Assembly (NCBI GenBank): GCA_034008185.1
Contig: CM067086.1
Coordinates: 11,718,507-11,782,506 of the forward strand
DNA: 64,000 bases
Direction of reading: 5' to 3'
Origin: Gorsachius magnificus
Taxonomy: Eukaryota; Chordata; Aves; Pelecaniformes; Ardeidae
Made by a program: the position numbers and the translations under genes. Of this stretch, positions 1-9,807 are shown piece after piece. Under the pieces are notes generated by a model. That model searched no databases. It was not told the DNA's origin and was given only the letters and a program-made list of their open reading frames with translations. The first letter of the stretch is position 1; each line of letters begins with the position of its first letter.

Positions 1-648
1 GAGAATGGGCCCTAACATGTTCAAATATACGTTTTAAAGATAAAGGTTTGCTTTTCTTAATGTGGTAATTAAAACTAAATAACCTTTAGACCATACTTGA
101 ATCCAGTGAGGTTTGATTTCAAAGTTACTTTAAAGGAAGTTCTGTAACTTAAAAAATGTGTTCTGTTAATTTAATGGTTTAATACATTTAAATTAACTAA
201 GTAATTTGAGAGAAATTACTTAGCAATCTCTTTGAAACTTGTTTCCATTGGTTTCTAATGGGACTTGAATTCTTTTCCAGATATAATCTGTTTCAATAGA
301 GTGGCTTCATGTTGTAATAATCCTTCTCATTACGTTTCCAGGACTTAAATCCTTTTTTCCTCAGCAATGTACTCTTGCCAACTAGTACATAGCAGTTTCC
401 TGTTTCAGTAGTATGCTGCTTTTTAAAAATAACACTGAAGCTCCGTGCCTAAGGGCACTTCTTGATGACTAAACTGAGGATTATTGAGTATCTGCAATGC
501 TTCCAACATGCAAAAAGGATCTCAATCTCTGGGTTTGCTTGCATTTCCTGGACCTAAGAAAAATGTCTAGGGGGTTGGAGATGAAGGATGAGAACATATT
601 TTTTTAAAAATTATTTTAGCAGTTGTTGCACAAAGTATTTAAGAAAAG

Positions 649-760
649 GCTGAGTGGGGCTGCAGCACTGCTCACTTATGTCAGGAAGTCTATGCAGCAT
701 TTAAAGATTGATGGTTCGAAACCCTGCAGTACCCCCTGGGAGAAATCCTGATGGTTTCTT
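649..760 (+). other. Possible tRNA-promoter-like relic (weak)
   Basis: GGTTCGAAACC at about 712-722 matches the RNA polymerase III B-box core except for one position near its end. About 50 bases upstream, GGCTGAGTGGGG at about 651-662 loosely resembles an A box. The arms flanking the B box do not pair into a proper T-stem, so this is not a functional tRNA. It could be a very old SINE head or simple coincidence. It is much weaker than the relic at 17694-17777. Confidence 0.2.
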
Positions 761-1281
761 GCTATGCGAGAAGATTTTTTTTCCTGTGCTTGATGCCGGT
801 GCATAAATGTAGGTTTTATAGTGTATTTAGAATGACTCCTGCTTTTCAAACACAGTGGAGATGGTATACCTTAGTGCTTTTCTATTTTGCTGCTATTTTA
901 AAAACTGCATTTAAGTAGTTGTAGCTGATTCTGCAGTGTCTGAAAGCACGAAGCCTGCAGGGTGTCTCATTAGGCTGTTTATGTGTATTTGTTTCAATTG
1001 GAAAACAAGTACAGTGAAAGGGGGTGTGACAAACTTGCCACTTTCTGTAACTGGAAAGGCAGTTGGAGGGCTTTCAATAAAGTTATTGTTTCGCTTCAAC
1101 TAAGCACTGTCAGAAAACAGTCTTGTCCCGTCAAACATGAAATATTAATATTATGTTGCCTTTATTAATTTAGTCTGCATTTTTATATATTGATTCTTTT
1201 AAAGAATAAAGATTGACAGTCATGTATGATGGGAAAAATGACCGCAGAAGCTCTGAAGATACTTACCATTCCTAGACGAAT

Positions 1282-1467
1282 TTAGAGAAACAATTTTTCA
1301 GTATACAACTTTTTGATGAGTTGCTCTGTATATTCCTCCATTAGCTTAGGAGTTTGCTTTAACTGTGTTCTCCTCCTTCCCAGGCTTTCCCAGATTTCCT
1401 CCTTCCCACTGCTCTTGCTACTCAACCTGGTTGGGCTGCCAGCCTTGAAGCTAAAGCATGATTCCAT
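1282..1467 (-). other. Open frame, 61 codons, unidentified
   Basis: On the minus strand an open frame of about 61 codons has an amphipathic, charged C-terminal half (KLMEEYTEQLIKKLYTEK) and a Ser/Lys-rich N-terminal half. This composition is less random-looking than other ORFs nearby. It ends in TAA at 1282-1284. Fifteen bases further on is a well-formed donor-like site (ATG|gtaagtatc, exon edge at 1267). A possible acceptor (ggcag, edge at 1435) has a poor pyrimidine tract. I do not recognise the protein. It may be a chance ORF, an eroded exon or a terminal exon. Confidence 0.15.
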
Positions 1468-3205
1468 CTTTTTACATCTTCCTGTTCAGCTCAGGTCTAG
1501 CTGATCAGCAAGTTGTGTCTAGAAGATTCTTGGTGGTGGCTATGATTGCCTTGATAGCTGTATGCAATAATTAGAGGAGAAATGGCTGCCTTTTATGTCC
1601 TTTGTTCTGGTGGTCCTTTAAAGATTTTGCCTGTGTCAGAGCCTGTTTGCATGTCATTGCCTAGGTAGCCTGAAATAGTTGGGGTCTTGGCAAGCTCCTG
1701 GCATGCTTAATGTTTTATATTCTCCTTTATTTAAAAAAAAAAAAATCTTCTTCAGTTAACCCTATGTGCCTGCATTACAGATGTCTATCACTGATATTGC
1801 TGCATTGCATATGGTTTGAAAAGAGGCTGTTAGCCAATAGCAGTCTGCACTATGGAAAGTGATCCTTTAAGTGTGAGAATGGTATCTTTCAAATTGAAAG
1901 ATATTTTCCCTATTAGTATCTAACAATTCTGGAGTTACACAGTCTGTGATGCAGATGCTCACCCCTGTATTTATACAAGCTCCATAAAACAGGATGCTCA
2001 GAAATGTAGTGGAAAATGTGAAATAACTATGAATATGCACAGACGGCCACTGGCAGTTCTTCCTGCTTCTGAAAGTGAGAAGCAAAAGATGTTCTTACCA
2101 AAAATCCAAATAAGAGAGAGTTAAAATTGGCATTTATATACAGCCAACAACCGTATGTCAGGTATAACTGGATCGTAGAAATCTAAATGGAGCCATTAGT
2201 TTAACTCGGTGCTGTGATGAATATTGAATTAGCTGTGTACTTTGTCCATTGAGGCAAAATGTTAATCTTTAATCTGAATTAGTTCCAAGTATCTCAAATG
2301 CAGCTTTAGACTGCTTTGCAAATCGCTCTGTAAAGACCTGCAGTTGTCCTCACCCTGGTTACAAGTGCTTCACCTAACAGGGTCTCTATAAATGACATGC
2401 TCTTGCCAGTAAGTGATGCTGTAATTCTCCTCTATTGCAGTGCAGGAAATTCCAAACTCTAGGTTACATTTATAATAAAATTTGTACTCTATGAAACAAA
2501 GACTTGTTTGTTTTGCATATGGATATATGCTTGCAAGTCTTGGCTTGAATTTCAGACATGTACTGGTTCAAAAAAACCCAAACCAGAAACCCAACATCAC
2601 TTGTTCTGAAGGGATTTGAGTTCTAAATATCTTTGGTGAATGTATTTTGCTGTCCTCAGTGTTTTTGCTCTTGTTTCATTTTGGGTAATAAGTTTTCTAA
2701 GACAACTGTTCATCTGATAACTCAGGCACTAGATAAAAGCAGCATATTTAGCTAGTTTGTTTTGTAGTTGGATTCAGTAACACTGGAATAATTGCCACAA
2801 TAGTGTTTAGTTCACTGAGGGTGCCAGGACTCATAAGATGCTCAGTAGTCTCTTAAAGAATTGATACTGCTATGAGGTGGTGGGTAGCACCATTGCTGGA
2901 ATGGGCACTGTCACAGCAATACTAGCATATTTGATGTGATTGTTGGGATGTTTGCTTGCTCACCAGGGAAAGTACTCCTTTCCTCATGTGTCTTCTAACC
3001 GTGGGAGTTTGTCTGGGCTGTGTGGCATGGCCAGAATAACAGGTTTTGGTTTATAATCTCGATTTAGACTGAGATGATTGAACATAAATCTTCCCAGCAA
3101 GCACCCCAAGGCAGCATGATTTTCATACCTTATTATCCCTTTTCCCATTTCCTGGCCTTCCTTTTGCTGTCCATGTACGTCCCTTTCTCCACCCCAGTAT
3201 TTTCC

Positions 3206-3245
3206 CTGCCCTGCCCCCCCCTTACTTTTTCCCTGTTGATCCCAG
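3206..3245 (-). other. G-quadruplex-capable G-rich tract (minus strand)
   Basis: The plus strand has a pyrimidine-rich run with a C8 tract and several CCC groups (CCCTGCCCTGCCCCCCCC). Read on the minus strand this gives at least three G-runs of three or more with short loops, and a fourth (GGGG) eight bases further on. No gene is visible beside it. Confidence 0.4.
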
Positions 3246-4779
3246 TTTTGCTGCATCTATACCCAGATTTGCCATTTCTGGTACCATTATCTATCTAGTC
3301 TCAGCCTTTTGTGCTGGCCTAATGCTGCTGGCCTTGCACAGCTCTGCTTTGCAGAAAGTACACAGCACTCTCCTTCAGTTAGTGATGGAATTTTTTGTGT
3401 AACTCCCCCATTATCACCTGTGAAGCCCTGTCATTCTTCACAGTGCTATCTGTAGCTCTTGTCAGCTTCTCACCTTTGGCATTTTTGCGTGCTACGTTCA
3501 GTAGCTTTCCATGTCCTCTGCAGTTGACTTAAGCTCATGCCAGGGCTTAGTCAGTGGCCTAGTCCTTTGCCTGCAGCCCTAGTAGGTATATAGGACAAAC
3601 TCAGTGCTTCTGCCATGCCTTTTTCCAGGTGGCAAGGCTTCTTGGGGAAAGAGCATATTTTCTGATCGTGCAAGAGTCTACAAAAGGCTTTCTGTTTGCC
3701 CGAGAACATGGAGAAGTGAAATAAAACTGCGATGGCATGCCACTGAGCCCTGAAACTGTGGAAACGTCCAATTTGATCTGTTCTACTGGAACTTGGCTGG
3801 AGTACATATATCAGTCCATTCTTTTGAACCTACTAGGCATTTTATGGGAAAATCAGCATGAGTGTTTGTGTAATGCTGCTTCACGTTTCTATCCTTGCTT
3901 CTCCTAAAAAAAACCCCCCAGTTCTTTTAAGAATGCATAGGGCTTACATTATTAAAACTGAACAGACAACATTCAAAAAAATTACAATTTATACGCCTTT
4001 TCTTAATGTCAGTGTATCAGCAGTGACCTCTAATTGAGAGCAATAAATACAGAATCTGACTCTTTAATAGGAATAAATGTTCCATAGATGGCTAAAATGG
4101 GCTGAAAGCTACTCTAGTGCTTCATCACTGCAGTTTGTTTATTTTAAGGAAAAGCTTAAAGATTTTGTGGCTCTTGGGCTTTCTGTTCTTTCAAAAGTCA
4201 TGCTGTCATTTCTACAGAGACAATTGGTACTTGTTGAAAGATAGCATCAGTGTTCCAAATGTTTCACAGGCTAACATAACAATTCTGTTGGATATTCATG
4301 AAGATCAAAAGAGGTCTTTCAGAACAGTGGGAAAGAGAAGAATCAGTTATATTACTGATAAGATAATCTGGGCAGAATTAAGATACATTAATATTCATAA
4401 TAGTAGAAAATCAGTATTTAAAATAATTGTAAGAGTTTTGCTGAGTACCTTTTCCAGTCACTTAAAAGGGAGCAAGATGGGTCCTCTTCAAATTAGCTGA
4501 CTTTTCTGGGTTTTTTTTTTTTCCTTGGGTGCAGCCTATCACAGCAGTGATAGGAGCTACTCCTAACAATACATGGAGGATGTAATATTAGTCTGCTAAG
4601 ACATTTAATGTAATTTGAAGTAGCTTGTTTATTGCAATTTGGGAACTGGTTGACTATAGTGTTGGGAGACATTATAGAAGTAACATTATCAATTTGAATA
4701 GACACAGATTGTTGTAAATTTAGTTTGGTTTTATTTAGTTTGTTTTAATCCCACAAAAGGTAATGCATAAATAAAGATG

Positions 4780-4796
4780 TTCTATGATTCTATGAT
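4780..4796 (+). repeat. CR1-like terminal octamer (isolated)
   Basis: TTCTATGATTCTATGAT is the tandem octamer that normally ends a CR1 element. The sequence directly upstream does not show the usual CR1 3' UTR motifs (ggttggactagatgacc and neighbours). This is therefore either the last trace of an eroded plus-strand CR1 or a coincidence. A real minus-strand CR1 begins only about 190 bp downstream. Confidence 0.3.
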
Positions 4797-4984
4797 TTGG
4801 GGGAGAAAAACGGATAATGTAGCGAATTAGTGGTTCTAAAAAGAAAGACCTTCACCCTTCCACATCTCTCAAGGCATAGTCAAAACATAAACTTATGTAT
4901 TTGTTTATTACAATCATCATCCAACACTTACATCAATTATCCAGACCTTTATATGCAGACTGCTGTTTCTCCTGATCCCAGTAC

Positions 4985-5620
4985 GAATCACAGAATCATT
5001 TAGGTTGGAAAAGACCCTTAAGGTCATCAAGTCCAACCATTAACCTAACACTGCCAAGTCTACCACTAAACCGTGTCCCTAAGCACCACATCTGTATGTC
5101 TTTTAAATACCTCCAGGGATGGGGACTCTACCACCAATCTGGGCAGCCTGTTCCGGTGCTTGACAACCCTTTCAGTGAAGAAATTTTTCCTAATATCCAA
5201 TCTAATCCCCCCCGGCACAACTTGAGGCCATTTCCTCTTGGCCTATCACTTGTTACTTGGGAGAAGAGACCAATACCCACCTCACTACAACCTCCTTTCA
5301 GATAGTTGTAAAGGGCAATAAGGTCTCCCCTCAGCTTCCTTTTCTCCAGGCTAAACAACTCCAGTTACCTCAGCTGCTCCTCATCAGACTTGTGCTCCAG
5401 GCCCTCCGCCAGCTTCATTGCCCTTCTTTGGATGTGCTCCAATGCCTCAATGTCTTTCTTGTAGTGAGGGGCCCAAAACTGAACATGGTGTTGGAGGTGT
5501 GGCCTCACCAGTGCTGAATACATGGGCATGATCACTTCCCTGGTCCTGCTGGCCATGCTATTTCTGATACAAGCCAGGATGCTATTGGCTGCCTTGGCCA
5601 TTGGGCACATTGCCAGCTGT
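4985..5620 (-). mobile_element. CR1 LINE, 5'-truncated, about 635 bp
   Basis: Read on the minus strand this is the 3' part of a CR1 element: the C-terminal end of ORF2, a 3' UTR of the type containing gtgcttagggacacggttta, and the terminal octamer (GATTCTGTGATTC at 4985). The encoded fragment begins near 5620 with [14 protein letters not shown] and continues through YSALVRPHL and the [21 protein letters not shown] block, typical of CR1 after the reverse transcriptase. The reading frame is dead. A GAA-to-TAA change creates a stop at about 5365-5367, and slippage in a C7/G7 run near 5208-5214 shifts the frame. Its 3' UTR resembles those of the copies at 52091 and 59062, so these three probably share a subfamily. 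It carries no host function. Confidence 0.93.
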
Positions 5621-6252
5621 GGCAACTGTAGAATGCTTTTCCTTGTAGTAATATCAAGAAACTGCTAAGAAAATTAACTCTATTCCCATCAAATTGACAC
5701 ATTACCCAGTGGTTGGGAAAATTTGGTTTCAAAACTGTTTCTACCATATCTGTCAGCATTGTCTGACTGCAGCATTGCACTTGCACATTGATTAGCATCA
5801 AATCTTTTCCTGATGCTTTCAAGCAGGTCTCTTACTGCTGTAATGTCTCCAACTAATGTTGCAGTTCCTTCATGTAAATTTGATTCTGATCAAATTTTAC
5901 CGAAGACGATTTAGGAAGCTGGTAAATGAGGAAAAGTACTAAACTACAAAGAAACCAGAAAGCACCCACACTGTCTCTGGAAGTTAATTTTTCTCCTAAT
6001 AGACCTAAAAAATTGCCTAAAGCCTTCGTGAAAGGAATGATGGAGTAGGCAACAAATAGTAACTAACAGAGAATTAACGCTGCTTCATTAGCGTGACAAG
6101 TCCCTTTACCTGGCTTTGGCAGGTTCTGGGAAACACTGATCCTAGTTCCCTGTAGTATCACAGACTCCAAGTACATGGGAGGAGAGTGATTTTTCAGATT
6201 TCCTTAGGTTGATGGAAAATACCCATTTCTGAGAACATTTCAGAAATATTTC
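5621..6252. other. Spacer between two CR1 copies, nothing identified
   Basis: About 630 bp of AT-rich sequence separate the minus-strand CR1 from the plus-strand CR1. No gene, repeat or structured element is visible in it. Confidence 0.6.
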
Positions 6253-6552
6253 TGATTGGGGATAATCTTTTTATCAAGGCTTGTTGTGACAGGACGAGGG
6301 GTAATGGTTTTAAACTAAAGGAGGGAAGATTTAGACTGGATATAAGGAAGAAAGTTTCTACAATGAGGGTGGTGAAACACTGGAACGTGTTGCCCAAGGA
6401 GGTAGTAGAAGTCCCACCCCTAGAAACATTCAAGGTCAGGTTGGATGGGGCTCTGAGCACCACGCTCTAGTTAGTGGTGTCCCTGCTCACTGCAGGGGGG
6501 TTGGACTAGATGACCTCTGAAGGTCCCGTCCAACCCAAAGCATTCTGTGATT
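6253..6552 (+). mobile_element. CR1 LINE, 3' end only, about 300 bp
   Basis: This is a plus-strand CR1 tail. It starts around the block corresponding to 'gggaaaatctttttag' and covers the last ORF2 codons ([11 protein letters not shown], then a VVKHWN-like block mutated here). The 3' UTR has 'ggatggggctctgagcac', 'tccctgctcactgcaggggg' and 'ttggactagatgacctc', followed by a single terminal CATTCTGTGATT. It is the same 3' UTR type as the copy at 16779-17389 and a different type from its inverted neighbour at 4985-5620. Confidence 0.92.
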
Positions 6553-8251
6553 GTTCCTTGTCATCTTTCAAATAGCTTCATTGTTTTTCCTGCTTCCTAG
6601 AATGATTTTGATAAGAATTCACATGTAAAATAAGAGATTATTATTTTGATTCAGGGCAAATTTTGGGTAAAATACTGGGGTTTGTCATCTGGAATGTCAT
6701 GGTTTCTGTCTTGGGAATATTGTCAAGCTCTTATTTAAATGGCAGAGGGGTGGCTCTGCAATCTGTAGGAATGGGCATCTTCAGATGCAATTATTTCATA
6801 GACTAGTTTACTGTTCTCAGTGGAGTGAAATTCTAAGAAGTTATTTGGTGTTGTGTGTATTCTAGGGCATGTGGGAAAATACATCATGCAGTATTATTTA
6901 GAAGATTTAAATGCTCCAAGGTCCCTACATACTGGTGACAGTCTGTGGCCTTCTGTTTAGACAGTAAAACCATTAGAAATTCCTTTGAGAGTAGAACGTA
7001 CATTTTTTTCATGGTTTTATTAAGTTTTACTAACTTTCCTGTGTCAAAGAACATGATGTAGAAGGAACCTTCTTAGAAAATCTATTTGCTTTAAATGGCT
7101 TAGCTTGCATATCAGCAAGTAGAATGCATAATTCCCAATTAGTTTTTAATTACTAGGGAGAGCTCTCGAAGTTTCCTGCCTAGATACATAAAGAATACAT
7201 GACTTCTAATTTTAGTACCTTTTCCATCAGAAGACTCTTCTACTTTAGTTCGCTTTAGACAAATGTATGTCTTAACTGAGTGTGCAAGTCAGAACAGGGT
7301 TCTGTGACTCTCATTCTCTGGTATTTTTAAATGCTAGGAGGGTATAAAATACATTCCCTTAAATGGCTATAATTACTGAATATGTTGCAACTACTAGGAA
7401 CTAGAATTATTTTTGGGCAGAAAAGGCAATTAGAGTTGGCTATATTGATATGTATTTTTACTTTAAAAAAAATATCTTTATTTCAAGGTGAATAATCAGC
7501 TTTAAAAATGAACTTTCCAGTATTTTCAAATACTTATGTGATTTCTTTTTTCTTTCAGATTTTACTACAGTCAATAAAGTATTTCCTTTGTTTTTTAGTG
7601 AGCTCTGTGCTCAACTTTTAAGGGTAAATATATAAAATAACTCAAACCACAAATGGTTTCATAGTCATTAATGGATTTGTGCACTGCTAGATCACTTAAC
7701 GAATTTAATCTGGATCAGGTATGAGGAGAGCATCACATTTATGTTTAATTATTCAGAGCAGTAGATAGATGCCACAGACTTCTGTGTGCATAGATAACCT
7801 TATTTTGTCTCCTTTAATGGACATATGTCCTGTTTGCTTTTCTTTCTAGTGTGCTACGTTATGCTTTCCCTGTTTTCCTAGGAGGATATTTTGAGGTTAG
7901 TCTTGGGGGAAAGGTCCTGGTAGAATTGGTGAATGATTTCATGCTGGGGCTAAAATTCAGGAATTGGAGTTAATTATGCAAAAATTGTGAAAAAGTTGCA
8001 TACTTAGTCCATAGCAGATTACACAGTGAGAGAAGGGTGCTAGGAGACAAAAGTAGAATTGATAGATGCTGGAACAGGGTAGAAAGGACTGGAAGATGAT
8101 TGATGATCCTGAAAAAGTACATGAGAGCCCATGCCTTCACACCTGCCATGGCCTTACATATGTGAAATCTGATTTAGTTGCTTTTTTTTCTTACCTTAAG
8201 CCTTGATAAATTTCAGATACATTTCTCAATCTTCCAGGAAAGTCTCCTTAC

Positions 8252-8334
8252 CAGGTAGTATGCCCTTCTTGGGTGGGATTGGTATTCAGAGGTGAGGTGA
8301 GGTAAGAGTCGCCGATCCTGTTAGAGTTGTGCCT
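8252..8334 (-). other. Exon-like segment, 83 bp (minus), low confidence
   Basis: Read on the minus strand, a pyrimidine-rich acceptor (ctgctctttcttctgcacag) precedes 83 bases ending in a donor CTG|gtaaggag. Only one of the three frames is open through the segment: it begins RHNSNRIGDSYLTSPL, starts at phase 0 and ends at phase 2. I do not recognise the peptide. The same frame stays open beyond both splice edges, so the segment could equally be a chance ORF with chance splice motifs. Confidence 0.2.
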
Positions 8335-9064
8335 CTGTGCAGAAGAAAGAGCAGGATTGCATGGGCTAGAGAGGGAAGGATGCCTCAACCCATATCCTAG
8401 TGATGAAAGCCTGGTCTCTAGTCCTTTCTCCAAAACTTGTTTATGTATTTTACATGGAATGTTCACTGGGTAAAATGATAATATAGATACCACTTAAAAT
8501 GCTTAGATATAGGTACCGGGTTTTGATTCTGATTGAGTAGGAGAGAGCAAACAGACTTTGGATGAAAAGTTCAGAGGCAGAGGAGGCTGCTTTTAGTTGG
8601 CATATCTGTGGAAGACTGGACAGTTTAGGTATTTCACTGAAAAAAGTCAGCTAGGGTGGGGAGCATTTTCAACAGCCATGAAGGGTTTTAAAAGGCTTGT
8701 GATTGTGCTTCTAGTGAAGATTATTGAGGATATTTTATTTTAGATGGGTTCTCGGGTTGTAATAATGGTTTACACTGTGCAGTAGGAACAATTAACTATA
8801 TATATAATGACTTTGTGGGAGATTTTTTCAAAGACATATAGATGACTTTCCAATAATAATTAAGGAGTGATATTAATGACATAACATTAACATCCATTAC
8901 AATAAACAGAATCATGCAATCACAGAGCTCAAGGCTGCTTGAAGTGCAAAGCAGCTGCTATGCTATGAGATGTCATGTGCAACCCTGCTGGGCACTGATG
9001 AGCAGCAGTGGGAATTGGATTTTATTTGTAAGGATGTTCCTAGGAAGGCAGTTCTTTCTCCCTG

Positions 9065-9100
9065 CACCCCCCCCCTCCCGCCCACCCACCCCTCCCCCGG
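9065..9100 (-). other. G-quadruplex-capable tract (minus strand)
   Basis: The plus strand holds a nearly uninterrupted C-rich run (a C10-type run followed by TCCCGCCCACCCACCCC and TCCCCC). The minus strand therefore carries at least five G-runs of three or more separated by single-base loops, which is a textbook G4 motif. It stands out sharply from the AT-rich surroundings. No promoter or gene is visible nearby. Confidence 0.6.
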
Positions 9101-9784
9101 CTACTAGGCTTATGCACACATTTCAGCAAAGTAAGTCATTTTCAAAATTAAATCTGAGACACATACAGGAGGGCACCCAAATCTCTCTGTCATGATGCTG
9201 CAGGAATTCCAATCACATTCTGAATGCAAGAAGGGTCGAGTCCTAGTTCTGCAGCTGATGTATTCGATTATTGCATGACAGAGTGTACAGGGTACCTGAC
9301 TGTGTGTAATCAAATTGAGACAGAAAAAATACGAAGTTCAGTGTACTTGTGGATGAGGAGAATCTTCCCAAAGAAGGACCCCTATGCTATATTTCTTAAA
9401 TTACTCTAAGTTAGTTCAGACCTTCAGTTTGTTTAACACTAATGCAAAAGGCATACTTGAGAAAATCTTACCTTTTTTTTCAGGGCAATGAATGTTTGCT
9501 TGTGTTTTGCAGTCAATTTTGGATCTCTTCAAGTCTGTCATGAAACTGGATTTATTATTGAAAGGTATCTTCAACAGGAGATTGTAGAAATCAAATACAA
9601 AACCAATGGACCAGTTCATATAACAGCACAGAGAAAGCTGGTGTTCTGTAATTTTTTGGGGGCTGAGGGAAGAGTTGAGAATATGATGATTTTCTAGAAA
9701 TTAGTTTGGCAAAAAACTTATGAGTGTGTTCCTGCACAATTCTTCTCACTGTGGTGGCTAGCCTATTGCCACACTTTAGTTTGA

Positions 9785-9807
9785 TTTTTTTTTTTTTTTT
9801 TTTTTTT
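9785..9807. repeat. Poly-T tract, T23
   Basis: An uninterrupted run of 23 T. It has no flanking retrocopy that I can recognise on the minus strand, where it would be a poly-A tail. It is most simply a homopolymer microsatellite. Confidence 0.85.

Larger units (their letters stand above)
1..4984. other. AT-rich unique sequence, no gene identified
   Basis: This block is AT-rich and CpG-poor, with stop codons frequent in every frame. The longest open stretch is 127 codons at 4117-4500 (+). It has no recognisable domain, no splice context I can defend and a composition like its surroundings, so I treat it as a chance ORF. Apart from the small items listed separately (a tRNA-promoter-like motif near 650-725, a minus-strand ORF at 1282-1467, a C-rich tract near 3200-3245 and a CR1-like octamer at 4780) I see nothing here that I can name. 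Confidence 0.7.

Noticed and set aside
4117..4500. 127-codon open frame on the plus strand
   Set aside because: It has no recognisable domain and AT-driven composition, with Ile/Lys/Ser/Phe-rich residues as expected of random AT-rich DNA. Its length is within what 64 kb on six frames gives by chance.
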